DNA of 64,000 nt from Linepithema humile (lineage: Eukaryota > Arthropoda > Insecta > Hymenoptera > Formicidae): assembly GCF_040581485.1 (NCBI RefSeq), contig NC_090134.1, positions 18,715,501 to 18,779,500 on the forward strand, read 5' to 3'. Shown one piece after another: positions 1-15,200 of this stretch (its first letter is position 1; every line of letters starts with the position of its first letter). Under the pieces are notes generated by a model that saw nothing but the letters and a program-made list of their open reading frames with translations, searched no databases and was not told where the DNA came from. Both the position numbers and the translations under genes were made by a program.

Positions 1-3000
1 ATTAAAACTCTCGTCAAATTTATATGGACGAATAGGAGCAATAGGTCCTTCAAAGCGAAATAAAATATGAGGATACATCTATGTATAAATGAAATAGACG
101 TATGGAAAAGTATGGCTACATAGGAAGTTGAATGCAACGCATACTCATTGTCAGTCTTACATTTTGCCGCAGATTTCGAATCTCTCGAATTTCGGTTTTG
201 CGCAATGATACGTGCATTTTCAGTTGACTGAGCTAAATTTTTATAGTTTCATTTTTTTCTTCATCTTTACCGCTCATTCGATCGAATGCACTCGCGGGGG
301 TTCGGGCTTGAGCGCAGACACAAACGATGTGCCGCACACAAACGCGAATACGATGCAATCGGCACGGAATGGCGTAAGAGAGTACTCGAGAGCGACGGAC
401 TAGCCTCTGGCGGTAAATGGCGGGCGAAGAGCCGGACATTCGATGCCTCCGAAGCTCATCGGTTCGCAGCTGACGTGTACAAGGAAATGGCATTTAACGG
501 ATTAAAATCAGCCGTCCGGGGAGCTAACGTGCGAGAGCTCAATAACGGCCGACCGGAGTTGGATTTTTGCGCGTTCGATTTTTTTCCGAGACCGCCGATC
601 AGGCGGCACGCACGACTTATCGATTTTGTTATAAAGCACCGCCAATGGGTGCGAGCCGTTTTATGTATTGCGTATTGTTTCGCTGACGCGATGAGAAATT
701 ATTCAGCAAAAATGCCGTACATGGCCGACGAAAAAGTACTATCGTGCTAAGTATATAAACACATAACCCCGTGATTGACGTATTGATCAATAGCGTGAAC
801 TTTATAGGGAATCTAAGTGACGATCGATGGATTGTAGTGTGAGAAATTGAGAATAATATCTGTGCGTCATCGTAAATTTATAAAAATATCTTTCTAAAAA
901 ATTCTATTTATAATTTCCGATTAAGTTTAATTTAATTTGTCTTGTGCCAATATTTCACTTTTAATATTCCACTAATAATAATTTTCTAATTAATAATGTG
1001 AGTAAATTGTCTGCATTTAAAACTGGTATTAGTAAATGTGCTTCTCGAATAGATACGAGTCGATGAACTTTCACTTCACTTACTTCACTCTTACCCCACT
1101 TTGAAGGAGCAAGTTGAACGTGCCATCGAACGTGCCACTTCTGAAAAAAAAAGGATTAACAAAAGTCGGTGTTATCTATATGAAATACACCGTTGCAGAA
1201 CCGCACAATATTTTACCTCGTGGCGACCATCTTTTTTCACATTCGGCAATACTCTATCGGAGAGTATAACGAGATTTCGGGATCGATGACGCTAACGGCG
1301 GGCGCCATCATTGAATTTGCTAACGAGACCCGTGACGATACCACGCCATCGACTCAGCGGAACTGTCATTAAAAAAAGCCAGTTATAGCGGGCCGCCTGT
1401 ACCAAGGGAAAAACACGCAGTCCCGCGATTGCGGCAAACGAAGCCACTTTGAAAACGGCGAACATAATCGATACGTCTGTGCCGTACGGGCAAACGAAAC
1501 GGATGGAAAAAGCTGGACGCGGATTAAGCCGCGGCGCGCAATGTCGTTGACAATTCAGCGAGGTGAAAATGTTTTGCCGGCGTATCTGGTCGCGCCAGCT
1601 GTTCCGTATGGCACCACCGCCGTCGATACGTACGCGTATTGGGAAAGATAATTCAATGTGTAACAAATTGCTCTTTGACGAACTTTCGTGTCTCGCGCGC
1701 CGTTGTGGACCACGACTGACTGTGACTGGACAGCCGATTCGTCTGTCGAGTCAATGTTTGCAATGCTTTGCGTTTTCCTTTATCGCGTGAAGAGTTTTAA
1801 TTAAGTCTGGTCGTCTGATCGCTCGAAATGTGCTTACTCTTCTTGGTTTAATGTGGTCATCTCTATTTATAGGAGAGTTTATCTTCAGCATCACGTTTTT
1901 CGTTGTATTAGTATCTGGAAACGTTCCTAATAAATGAGGTAATCTTCGCGGCGCATTAAACGATTAATTAAATTCTTTTTTTCTTATTTATTTGAATTAT
2001 ACACGGAAAATATAGTAAGATAATCGTTCTACGTGCGATTTTGTCGCATTAAATTATTTACTACAAAGAGATCACATTCCTAAAATAATGTGACTTAATT
2101 ATAATGGATGTTCTACGAAAGTTTGATTTTAATGCAAATTATATAACGGCACATGAAAACATGGAAACTAGAAAATGTTCACGTATTTTACATCAAATGT
2201 GGTTGCAAAGTTTTAACATTATAATATGAGCATTATTCTACAATATGCCATAAATGAGCAACTTTTGCAACGTATAGAAAACAAGAATGTAAAAGTTTTT
2301 TTTTTTCAATAGAACGATATAATTTATATCTAATTGCATAAACGTATGTATGTGTGAATGTGATATTGTTCTCATGAAAATAACAGAAACCTTCGCTGTG
2401 GCGGTGGTTCTAATGCGACGTCGTTTAATCACATACAAATCATTTTACTGTAATTTATTTCAGCTTAATCACCTAGGCCATTCATTTTTAACGAAAACTT
2501 CATGACGTAGGGACGTAATCACACGTCGTTCTATATACATGAGAGAATTTTTTGCCGGCACGCTAATGATGCTCTCGACAAAAAATTCGTGCGACATTAT
2601 CATAGTCGAAATTATTAATATATTCCGTAATTTGGAGATGAATCAATGTTTATGTGTTTGCAAGATAAAAAAATCATTAATTTATAATAATAATATAAAA
2701 TTCATAATTTTTTACAACTCTCCGATGATTACGAGATGAATATTCGTAAAATATGAATAATGATACCATGAAACTTTTACATTTTTATTTTTTGTATTGT
2801 TCTTGTGTTTATTTAATATCAATTACCACATTCAATTTTATTTAAACTTGTTATTCTAATGAGTTTAATAGCTCAATAAATCCGTTCTGTCAGTAGATTA
2901 ATTTGACACCCGACATTCTTTGCGAAAAGGATTTGGACGAAGCGTCGTATCATCCGGCGGCTGGACAAAAATTGATCCATTTATGAAAAGGTCAATTTCG

Positions 3001-6000
3001 ACGCGCCGAGCCACTGACGTCGTTAAATCTGATTGCCGCCGCAGCGTCGCGCAATTCTTCTCGACGGCGACCGCCGCGCATTCACGATTAACGGCGAATG
3101 CATGCCGGCCGCGTCTGCGTTCTGTTTGGCCCGACGCTAACGAACTATGAATTCCAAAAGCAAAGAAGTAAAAACAAAAAATACAAAGAGAACGCACTGC
3201 GGCGGGGCGGTTATTCCCCGCGAGCCGTGACGACCGAAAGTTGCGGTCGGAACTCAATGAATTATTCACGTCTGTTCTTCGCCCAACCGATTTCGTAGAC
3301 GAGAGTGTCCGAGTGACGGGAAGAGCCAGCCCGACATGCAGCTGCGAGTGGCCGAGCACTGGTTCACGATAACGACGGCACCAGATGGAAATTCCGTTCG
3401 CCGGCCGGCCAGCCGACCGTGCGCGACTAAGGTGTTTCGCACACGCATGCTTGGCATGATGGCACGTGAACTAACGCGAGGGCTCCGCGTGTGCTCACGC
3501 CCTCGGTCATGTAAATTGGCGAACGTAAATACGCGGCCCACACGCTCTGCAACAAGCGTACATACATACACACGCGCAGCACCGGCCGGTTTATCTAGAG
3601 CATAACCCGACGACCCGCATTAATCGTCGTCGTCAATCAGAGGAACCCGTCACCACTGCCGGAATGCGATTAATATCGATCAGCTTGCGTCTCTACCGTG
3701 AACGAGCGATATCGACCTTGCGGAGAATCAGGCTGCTCACAGTAATGGCTTCCGCGCGATACGACGTCGTTTACGATGTTACGAGCAGAAACTGTATAAG
3801 CATGTAAGCACACAGAAATTGGTGATAGTTTTGAGAGAAATTAAGTGAGAGATCCGATTACTTCATTTTATATTACTCATTTTTTGTAATTGCGACAAAA
3901 AGGCATAAATTTTACATAATATTTTAGATAATTGTGTATTATGTTCTTAGAGATGTGCGATTCAAATCACTACTTTGTACCGTTTTTGCTCGCGATCGAT
4001 ATCAGTTCATTAGTATAATTATAGCAAGCAGAAAGCTCACGCGAAAATCTCTCGAGAGGTGAAGATCCCCAATTGAAGTTCGCGATCTCTATCTCTTGAC
4101 GCGCGAGAGTCAAAGATTCAGCGAATTTCTCATCGAGTTGTGGTAAATGAAAGCTGATTAGGAGCGACTCGGCAAAATTATCTCCATAATCCGTTTCCAG
4201 CGCGGATTAAAGGGATCGTACTCAAATAGGATTTTGGATTCAGTTCCAAATTTAAGGACGGGCCTTACGCCGGTCGTCTTTGCCCGATCTTCATTGGTAT
4301 TCACGCTCCGCCAGCGATCGGATCTACTCTCGTCATATTGCGCGAGGTGGCGAGAAAATGAGTGGTCGTCAGATGCATGCAAAAAAGGAATTAAAGCAGC
4401 AGTAAACTCGGCCGCGATGAATCCCGCACTCGCCGGAAATGAATTTCACAAGAGGCCGAGTCGGGATTGTCTAACGAGAAACGCGTCGGCGAATAGTCAT
4501 CCCCATTTCATTGTCAAACCGGATTACGAAAGCCGCGAAAGCCTAGATTCTAGGATGGGTTTATGCAGGAATTATGATGATGCGATAATCACTGCAAGAA
4601 ATAACTGGAATAAATTGTAGAGCTATCTCGGGTTTATAAACTTCACAAATAAGAGAAATTCTATATTATATTAATTTAAATAAAACACTGCGCAGAGTTA
4701 ATTCGCGAGATAGGGGAGGATGTTTTTAAGAATTATACTGCTAATCCTATCATATTATATCAATTATAAATAGACGTCCGGAGCAGATGGGTGCCCGCTG
4801 GGATGTGCTCTCTCTTGGAGCAGTGCAGGAATAGATTTGCATGCTGCTTGTCAGTAAAGATGAATGGTAATTCACAAAGCTGACGTGGTATAACAATATG
4901 CATTTCGTTACCGAGGAGAATGCAACGCAGATGCGCGCGGAATGTGTATTAGACGCATATAGTTATAGTGTAGCTTAACTTCTCATTAACCCAAATATCT
5001 TGACAAATAAATGCAAGTTACGGTGTGTTTCATACGAATGATTGTATTGCTAGTGGTGCATCTGTTTCGCTTGTCTTATTTATCACTCTGCGCGAAGTGT
5101 TCCAGAAATGAGACGGCTCAGCCATCGCATTTTGCTCTCAAACACCGCATTTTTTCATTTTAGCTCGAGTTTTGTAAAAGGTTACTATGTAGAGCAGTTA
5201 TTTCATTTTTAAAATGTTTGTCAAAAGCTTTAACGAACGCATTTGTGCATAATCGCGTAATTGTTATTTCCTCGAAATAAAGAAACCGCGGGTTTTTTCG
5301 AATATACTGATGTGTTAAAAAATAGCTTGTTATAAAATTTTATTTTACACATATATACACATCCCTGTGTATTTTTCATGCCTATTTTTATTTAAAAAAT
5401 GATAACAATGGCGAAGAGAAAATAACATTTTGTATTTTTGGATTTTCAGAAACCACGCTGGCGCTAGGCAGTGACATCATTTGGTAAGTAAAGCTCTGAA
5501 AGTATGTTTTCTCTTTCCTGATGATGCTCGTTCAAGAGCAAAGCGACTGTAGTTGATAACGGATGGCCGACGATGGCGATAATGCTTCGTGACTCATAAT
5601 ACGGGGATCTCGCAGAATCAACCATGCTTTAGCTTCGCGCGGGAATTTTTTTCCGAACGGGCATTCTACTCGCGTTATTTGGCAAGCTCGTAGAATCCGC
5701 ACTTGCGAATCTCACAAAGTTAAACTTAGCCGGCAAAAGACGCCGAATACCATGAAGTTATAAACTGTAATAAATCGTTCCGAAATCCTAATGTAGGTTA
5801 ACGCCAAGGGTGAAAGAATTATCTGCCGAATTTACGACGAGCTTGTTGCCAAAACCGCTGTCGTAAAGAAAGTAGAATCCACCCCTCGTCGAGAGAGAGA
5901 GAGAGTCGGTATCCGCGACGATAATGGACTCCACTCTCTTGTGATGTGGGAAGAGTCGATGGGTGCAACGAAGAAGGTTAATTTAGAAAAGAGGATTGCG

Positions 6001-6129
6001 TCTCGGACGTAACATTTGTAATCCTTAACAAAGAATCGGATGTTTCGACCGATACAGAGGCGCGATTTTACAGGAGGAGAGAATAACAAAGTGACAATGA
6101 TAGAAACATACACGTACGCTAACAATTAT
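1..6129. other. Gene-free stretch
   Basis: No coding region is supported. The stretch alternates AT-rich DNA with CpG-containing patches, for example around 286-750, 1300-1700, 2900-3600 and 4160-4620. The open frames in these patches (up to 154 codons) have no signal peptide, domain, repeat or codon pattern that I recognise, and they overlap open frames on the other strand, as expected from GC-rich patches lacking stops. It could be intergenic, or part of a long intron of a gene whose exons lie outside the window. Confidence 0.55.
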
Positions 6130-6370
6130 TATAATAATTGCATTACAGAACCGTTTTCTTTTCCTTATATTATTGTTTCTATCAGCATATGATTAACAAT
6201 TACTATTCATATTTATGTCCGATGATTATTGCAAATGATTATTATTATATCAAAATTGATATTAATTATTACAAATGATCACTATTAAAATCGATGATTA
6301 TTATTACAAATAATTATTATTAAAATTCATTACTATTCATTATTAATATTATTATAAGTGCGTAATGATA
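6130..6370. repeat. Degenerate ATT-rich tandem repeat
   Basis: About 240 bases in which the word ATTATTAC/AAATGATTATT recurs with small changes, giving a loose period of roughly 30-40 bases. It looks like a decayed AT-rich minisatellite. Nothing in it is coding. Confidence 0.5.
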
Positions 6371-8609
6371 TTACTATCTGACACGCAAATTATTAAATTA
6401 TTATAAAGTGCATATGCAATTATTATCTGGTAAGCATGCTCTAATGGTTACATGACTAATTTCCATTCGTGCATTTAATACAAGGGAATCCGTGATGTTT
6501 TATTCAAAGTTTTGTTTTCTAATTTTTACATGGTGACAATAGATCGTGCAAATTAAATTTGACAATAATAGCAATTACCAAATATATTACGAGAGTTTTG
6601 TGATATATGAACTCTCTTAATAATAGAAATATAATATGGCTAATAGTTATTGCTAAACTTATTCATATTTTATATTTGCTATTAATTTATTCTTTAAATC
6701 AAATAAAGAATTTTTAATAACTCTGAAAAACGTTAAATATGTACAAAAATATATCAGCGCGCGAATGTAAAAACTAATATAATTGTTATTAATAATTAAA
6801 AAGGTGTCGATATTAGCGCTACTGTCCATTTTCGTTTAACGATTAATCGATTTTAATAATGGTGGTCATATAAAAATTTACATGATTAATTGTTCGTATA
6901 GAGTGACAGCTTTCTAGTTGATGTGATAATTATTAACTTCGCGGAATAATTATCGCGAACCACGGGCCCGAACGGACATGCGGCGCCACGAATGAGGGAG
7001 GCGAATTGTTCCTTTCGTCGCGTCAACGTTACACGGTCGCGCGACTGTTTGGACGTTTCGCGAAATAACATCGAAGGCTGGGAAATGAAGGGACGTGGGG
7101 AATGGGAAGGGTGCGTAAATTACGAGGAGCTTGTTCGTGCCGGCAATAAATCATACGTGGGGCTGACAGGAGCCCGGTCGCGACACCGTTGCACACCGTT
7201 GGCCGATTTAAAGTGTGTACGTGCGTGTCGCGGGTATTTCAGAATTCGAATTCAGGAATGTATCGGACGGAGATGAGGGCGAATTTCGCTTGTCAATTAA
7301 TTCTATGGCTTTCCAATACCTCGCGTGTCCATTGGAAGTACGCCTTCTCCGATTGAAATCAACTTATCTCATCGAACTTGGAAGAATTCAATCAATTATC
7401 GACACTTGTTATTCAATGGCTTTGAATAAATACATTAATTTCAGCGATGCATTAATCTGAGCATAGTAATATTATTTGATAATTTTATTGACAAAGCTTA
7501 TTGAAAGTTCCCGCAAAATCTTAACTCTACAGCTAATAATGTATGAACGATTTTTGAAACCATTCATTTATATTTTAACAGCAGATATTAAAAATAAGAT
7601 AAAATTACAGTTTTGTCAATATTGGAATAATAATACAAAAATATTATTTAGATATGAACTCTTCTATTCTTACATTTTTACAACATTGTTATTAAAAATC
7701 AACAAATCTAAACGGGATAATATTAAGATATTCAGCTGCGATTGCGACAAATTATGAATGGATCTTAATATCAGTTCCACGGCATCAATCTAGGCATCAA
7801 TCTATAGATCGTCAATTACTGTCACATCCTGTCTGCGACAGTTGTGTCATCCTTCGATTTTACCGGCTCAGCCTAACTAATGAAAATCCTCGGAAAAATT
7901 GACTTTCACCCCAGGTTCCTCCCGGTCGTAAAATCTCGGAGACGAAGGATCTTCTCGTAACCTCAGCTCGCCCCCCCCCTCCCCCCACCCGCGTCCGTTC
8001 TACAATCGTATCCAGGGAAGAAAACTCGAGAGGAATTCAATCTGGTCTATGTGACTAATGAACGAATAAAACGCAAACGCTTCTGTCTGTCGCGTTTCGT
8101 TCTCCCGTTCCCAGTTGCCTCCGAGAAACACTCGCGAGAGAAAAGTTGATGGTCTTTGAACATCGGAAAGTTAATTCGTCGTCGCAGCGAAGTAGCATTA
8201 TGACTCAGAGCTCAGTCGCACGTGAGTTATTATTAATTATCTCGATAGCGTTATTCTTCAGCGCTTATATAAAATACATAGTTCCAATGTTCAGTTGGCT
8301 TCGTTCAGTTGCTGCGCGAGCATTTTGCAACGTCGCTTCAAAATACCATGATTAAGCGTCCCATTACAATCGGTGTAATGACAATGGTAATTGTAGCACT
8401 CTGTAAATTAGCGCGCTGCACTGTATCGCGCGACGAAACGTTTTACAACTCACGCTGCATTTAGCCCGATGCGACGACGTGTTATGTGTGCAACAATCGT
8501 ATTTCGCTATGTTAACTATAATTTCTAGCAGCCGACTGCATATCGAGCGTTTGAATGAAGAGCGATGTATCTTATTGAACAAAACGTTGTCAAGTTAGTT
8601 TCACAAGTG
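6371..8609. other. Gene-free stretch
   Basis: No gene is supported. The stretch includes a GC-rich patch around 6950-7280 with short overlapping open frames on both strands, and the cytosine run at 7971-7990. It ends at the left inverted repeat of the element starting at 8610. Confidence 0.5.
7971..7990 (-). other. G-quadruplex-prone G tract (minus strand)
   Basis: The plus strand reads as three cytosine runs (9, 6 and 3 long) separated by single T and A bases. The minus strand therefore has enough guanine runs with one-base loops to satisfy the usual G3+ quadruplex pattern. No gene start is visible beside it, so a role is not claimed. Confidence 0.6.
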
Positions 8610-9208
8610 ATGTAGTAGCATTTTCGATGTATGAGGATAAAATATAACTTTTAATGAAACATCAGCGTCCGGCAAATCGATTTATATTGCGTACGGGATG
8701 CCCGTAATATTATTGCCATAAATCACAACAGAAATGCAGTCACGATGGCGAAATTGGCAATATATATTTATACGATATCGATGAATGTGCTGACAAATTA
8801 CTTTGAGCGAATCAATATCGAGGAGGAACTGAAAAATAAGTCAAAGCATAGTCCGGAGATACTGGAATTTCTCGACCGAAGGTGATAATATCCGCGATTT
8901 ACGGATGTTCCTTTTATCTCTAACTGAAGCGCAGCCGTTGCAATTTTCTCCGGAAAGCATTGGATTTTTATTAGCGTCTAAGAATAGATATTCAGTAAAG
9001 TTACTTTATGAAAAATATTTGAGCCAATGCACTGTTGACACTTATCATTTTAAAGTAATAAGTCATCGTCTTATTTGCACGAGAGTTGGATGTCTCTAAG
9101 AATAATATTGATTGGAGTATTAATCATATTATATGTAGTCAAGAGTTTTAATACGATATTTCATTAAAAGTTATATTTTATCCTCATACATCGAAAATGC
9201 TACTACAT
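8610..9208. mobile_element. MITE-like element with 50-bp terminal inverted repeats
   Basis: Bases 8610-8659 and 9159-9208 are perfect reverse complements of each other over 50 positions, and they enclose about 500 bases of unique AT-rich DNA. The outer ends read TGTAGTAGC...GCTACTACA. The interior has no transposase; its longest open frame, about 64 codons near 8905-9099, matches nothing I know. Size and structure fit a non-autonomous DNA transposon. I could not find a convincing target-site duplication: the flanks read ...CACAAGTG on the left and ATTTCTTT... on the right. The superfamily is therefore unassigned, and a locally formed inverted duplication is also possible. Perfect arm identity suggests recent formation. 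Confidence 0.75.
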
Positions 9209-12200
9209 ATTTCTTTTTAAATGTAATTGTGGGCCATACGTGCATACTGCATAACGCCAAAACCATCTATTCTAATTGTTAAAGAATGAAGACTTGTCAA
9301 AGACAAAACGAGATAAATTTTTAATGCTCAGTACGATGCACTCTGTGTATTAATTGTTAAAAGCATTGATTTTAAAGTACGGAGGATGGATTGCCTCGAG
9401 TTTCCGACCACTATGTATACGCAATAATGAAACAGCCGTCCATCTTGGAAGTGCCCTATGAATAGTTCAACTAATGCTCACGAAATGGAGATTCTGTAAC
9501 CTGCTATTATTTCCGCGAATCAGACTTCTGCGTCGTTTGGAAAGCCGCCGCGATACTTGCATATCCGCGTCCAGAGGAAAATTTCACGGACTAATAGCCG
9601 TCGTGCTAAAACTGCAGCGCGACGTGTCCTATTTGGCGGTGGCCGAGAAGTACAACCTTTATTTTATGTAATAGCCGGAGAGAACTCACGGTCCCATGCG
9701 CGCCGCCTTTGTCTCGCAAACTATCTCGGGTCATTTGTAATGACCGGCAATATAAAGTTCGACGCGTATCGAGTCAGCGCGAACGTTGCGCATGCATTAG
9801 AAGCGAAAAAGACGGCGATTCCGCGGTTACCGCCGTTGTTGCCGAAGGCGGAACGGAAGACAGGCGACTGAAGGAAAAGTTTCGTGGGGAGTTCGGCACT
9901 TTAAAGCGGTTTCCATGCGAGCCCCGTTCTGCGAAAACGAAATTTAAGGGTCACTCGCCGGTGGCAACGACGGAGGGGCTGCGAGGGGAAGATAATAGGA
10001 TAAGGAGAAGTTTCTTTTAGAGCGCGCACAGGGAATTCGTCGATGTAGCGCCGAAAACGATTGTTCTCGATTGACTTTGGGAATTAAAAGGACGCGTCGG
10101 GCATTTTTGAATCCCGATTTTTTATGTGCATTCAGAAAGCATCAAAAGCGTTCATCATCGTAACGTAGGAAATAGCTAATCCGATCTGTTCTGACTGTTT
10201 GAAATATTAACTCGGACATAAATTAATTATCTTAAAGTGGAATTAGTATTATCGAGTTTTATTACTTTATATTATATATTAAGTTTATAGCGCATTGAAA
10301 ATATTTTGTAATATAAGATTTGTACATTTTGAATATTAGTTTCTCTCTTATTTAACAGAGGAATATTAATTAAATGATAAATGAATCGTTTTTAGTGTTA
10401 TTAAGTAGTTTATTTAAATATTGCTTTGTGTCGAAGATTAACTGTACACATTATAGATATGAATAGCCGGAAGGGAGCAACACAATCTTTCTATAACGAA
10501 GTCTTCTATTGAAGAGAAAATTAACCATTTTCTTCTTACGCTTATCTTGTAGGCAACTTTCAACACAGTAATAGTTCTATAATCACTAGTAAAAGTTTTG
10601 TCGAAATGAAAATATATATATCTATATAACGATGTTTTACAAAGAGTATTTTATGAAAATATTTGTTATTTCTTTAATTTTATGTAAAGCTGGAAAGTTT
10701 TTACCTTTAAAGTTGCGTCATATTTCCAATTTACAATTAATTATTGAGGAAATAAAATATAAAAGAACGTAACAATATTATGCAGATAGTCTTACTTTTA
10801 TTGCATTAAGTTTTAACGATAGATACTTTATTAAGTTCATATTTCCAATTTATAATTATTTAAAGAAGATTAGTATCTCAGTATTTCTTCAAAGAAAAAT
10901 CCATTTTAAAGCAAACGAGAATTGTTTTTTAATTTAGCGTAGTAGAAATAGAATCTTTTATCTTATATTAGATAGAATTTTATATAGTATTTATCTGTGT
11001 TTATCATAAATCTAGTTTTTTTTAAATAGTTTGTGCTAACGTAGAGGATTTCTATAAATATTTGTTAAAAATAAGTTATATACTTTATAATTTGTGAGAG
11101 CATGCCCGACTTAGACACTAGGCACGTTCACCTAACGCATTGCCTAGGTGAATCGGACGTATTACTGTCTAGCGCAAGAACGTGGTCAGACTACTGTACT
11201 CTGTTAAAGTTTGTTCACGTTTATGATGATATAACGTGGATCGAATATGCGCATTATAGCTCTCAGATTTATAGCACCAAGTTTCAAGTACTCCACCGTT
11301 GCTCTCCAGCGACATGGTGCACATGGTAATTTTTTATTACGAACGAAATTAGACAGACATTTCGTCGATAGGTAAATACCTATATTTAATTATCTATAGG
11401 TAAACTTATATTTAATCGGAGAAAATTCTATTTTATTTCTTCGAAAATTCCATCTTCTCTGATTTATTGGAATCAATGTGATCGAATATCTTAAATATTT
11501 TAAACGTATTGAAATTTAAATATTAAATATTCAAAAGTGACTACTTTGGGAATGATAATGGAAAATAATATACATTATAAAGAAAATACATTTTATATAC
11601 GTATTTCATTATTCATCATATTTTCATCGTGGAATTTGTCTATGTATCTATTATGGACGTCTCTTAACGAATGACTTCTTCGATCGGCGATCAATCACAC
11701 AGAACACAGAAATTGCAAGTAGCATCTGTAAATGAAAAATCTATTTGAACGTGGACGTACATTTGTGTCTGAACAACGCGGCCAGTTGAATCGATTGGCA
11801 ATCGGATTAATAGCTCTCGGTGATGCTCACGGGTAATGGTCGATCTATACGAACACATAGAAATAGCTAACGTTGAACTATTTATATCCGTGTGCTGATA
11901 AGTGCGATATTAAAATTCACGTTGAAAAAAGTATCGAGGGAAGGCATTTTGCTTTATTTTAAATACATATATAAGTGTTGTAATGTTGATTACACAATAT
12001 GAATGTTTTTTTAAATATTTTTTTATTAATAAAATATTTTGGTACGATTATTCATTGTAACAGATCTCATAAATATTTTTTTTAACAAACCATTTTTTAC
12101 GGAAAAAAATGGAGTTAATTTTCGACAAAGTGCTACCGAGATCTGCGAAGCCCGATGCGCGCGCGCGCGAGTAAAAATTGATGGAACTATTAAAACGTCC

Positions 12201-15200
12201 ATTAAAATATCTGTACATTTAAATCTGTGTTTGAATTTTATTTTGAATCAAGACAAAAATACTACCTTGAATTCGATAGAATTTTAAATAGAATTTTAAT
12301 CAGAATTTTGAGAAATAACTGATAAAGCTTGCAAAGTATGAAAGATATATTTAGCAACAAAGAAAAGTTATGCTTTGAAGAATGTAATTATTAAAATTTT
12401 TATAAAATTATTAAATTAATTATTAATCTACATGAAATACAGATCGTGTATATTCTCGCTGTTGTAGAAATAAAAACGAAACGGAAGGCCGAGTTCAGCG
12501 AAGTCCGATAATTTAGAGCCCCCGTCGAAAACCGACGTTGCATTCAAGCGAATCAATCGTTGGTAGCATATCAATGCTTCTTTGCGCCGCGAACATCAAT
12601 GACCGTCCGAAGGAAGACGATCGAAGTTCCTTTTTCGCGGCGGAAAGGCTTGCTCGTCGGCGATTATTCGGTCTTCGCTGTAGATCATTGAAAGAAACGA
12701 AGACTACTCTTATCTATAAATACTGATTACGGGTGCTCGAGTAGCTTTGTTGAATAACCGTTGTCGGACGAGCAGTTTTTTTTTTTCCGATTCCGAAAGT
12801 TTCGAGCGGAAAATATTATGCTCACCAGCCTTGCGCTAACTAGGCGAATTGAATGAAGTGGCTAGCGACGGGTTAACCAGGAAGTTAAGTGAGTTTAGCC
12901 CTTCTTCCGGGCAATGGTTCTGTTCAGAATCGCGCGGCGAAGCCGTTGTAGAAATTTTTTTTCCTATCACGTTGAGTGGTAGCTGGTGCCTGAACTCCGC
13001 CGTTTAATGCCGTCTGAAACTCGTACCGGACTTCACGATCTTGCTGACACTTTATCGAAAGTTAACTCGATTTGCTCTCTATGAGAATGGTTCATTGAAG
13101 AAAATATTTACGTAGCATATTATATGAACTAATCAGTATAGTTGTAATATGAATGGGAGAGAAGTGTCATTTGTATGCGCTTTCGCTGGGTTAGAACTGA
13201 ATTTATGCGACAAACTAAACTCGCCTCTTGCAATTTTGAAGCGATTCTAGCGTTAATTAAAATGAGTTTCGTCGTTAGTCGTGAAGAGGCATTCTCGCCG
13301 TGCACGCATTATTTCGACTAGGTGAAATTGAGATTTATTATTAGCTCGCGTCGGAAGAGAGCGAGTATTACAACATATTACTTCATATTTCTGGATTAAG
13401 TTTTACCCTCTATTACCGGAAGCTACGCATGAAACAGCTGCTTATTATGCATCTTTTATCACCATGCGCCATTTCCTGCTCGGAATTTTTTTTTTTGCCT
13501 TTTTTCTTCTGATCGTAGGTTGATTGCTGTTCCTGCTAACCGTTCGCAACGAAAAATGTAGTTTATTTTAACATAATGTAACAGGAAATTTTACGGAAAT
13601 TGTTCAGTTATAATATGCATAATGGAAGGGCTGTATAAATTTACGATCAATGAATCGCAATAGAAGGATAAAGGAAGGTTGGTTGCATTAAATCGGCATT
13701 TGCTCGATTCACTAATTATTTCTCTGTATGTACGTACGTATTGCATTGTATTCGAATATGCACGGGCGCACGCGCGCGTATGTATGTATTCGAATATGTA
13801 CACAAGCTAATTTCGTCATAGGCAGGGCGACGGCTGCTCCATTATAGGTATCATGGCCCTTGGATGTTGTTACCCGACGAAATCAGGATATCTGCAGCTG
13901 ACTCGGCACAAAACGTACTCTAAATAATTCACATTTAATTACTGCCCGCCCTGTTTTCCCGGTGCGTAACGGCCGGATTCATGCGTTTACTCGGACCTGC
14001 CCGTCGGCATTGAGCCAACATGACATTTAGTGATTTCGTGACTTCTTATGTAAACTGATAAACAAATCCGACCGAAAAAGCACAGCGCACCATTCTTGTA
14101 ATTAAAAAAATGTTGCAATAAAATAGTACGAATAAAGACGATTAAAATAAAAAAATTCAATTTTGGTAGCTTAAATCGAGAGAAAATTTTTCGCCATACG
14201 TGAAATGTATATCTATAATAGAACGAATCCAATATAATAATTGAATTCGCATGGCGAATAATCGATATAATAATTGCATTCTTGATTTCGTGTAAACAAT
14301 CATCGCAATCACAGACAACAAAAACTTTTGCAAATTGCATTTCGCGATAGCCACGTTGTAATTAGTTTGACATTGAAATCGAATAATCACGATAACGTTA
14401 CTTGTCATTAATGCTCGCTATAGTATGCTCGCAGCGAGTTTAACGGAATATTAGTTTGCAATCAGTTTGGGAGATCGCGACGGTGCGCGCTTCCATGTAT
14501 CTCGCGTATCAGTCCTGGCCGAAGTTTCTACCACTCCACAGAAGCCGTGTATTCAACATGCGGCAGACACTGTAGGAGAATCCCGGGAGAGAGTTAGTCG
14601 GGACTAAGTTTAACTGTCTTCAAGATGTTGGTGCTGACCCACTTGCGCGTAGACGGGCTAACCATTGGCTTCACTCGCTGTAGGTACTTCATCTACGGGA
14701 TATGTTCAAACAAGCTCGCCGCGACGGGAACAATATGCGACGTAGTTAGAATGGACTTGGCAAGTGTGGCATGTGATAGCGGACTTTCTCTTACATCGTC
14801 GGGCAACGGAGCTTCCCTGCCTTTATTAAAGTCTAGGAGCACAACTTGGACTTTTTGAAACATATATTTTACTCCGTTACTGTTATTTAAGAATTATATT
14901 AAATTCAGATGAATTAAATTTGAAAAGAGAATAAAATAAGAATTTTATTCTCCGATGTCTGTGATAATAATGTCGTGTCATTAAATCGAATTTTCTTTAA
15001 AGTTACTAACCACAGGGTGTTAGCGACCTTTTCCTAAATCACAAGTTTCGGCACGAAGCAATTATCGTCCGCGACCGCCGTGTCTCGCTCTGTACGATAT
15101 ATGCACTTGTCGGTGTACCGTATAACTTTAACGTGAAACATGCATACTTTGCAATGCGGCTTGTTAAAAGTTTCCTGGTTAGACGGAAATGGATTTTGCA

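Noticed and set aside
286..750. 154-codon open frame on the plus strand
   Set aside because: No motif, signal peptide or relatives in the window, and it overlaps an opposite-strand open frame in a GC-rich patch.
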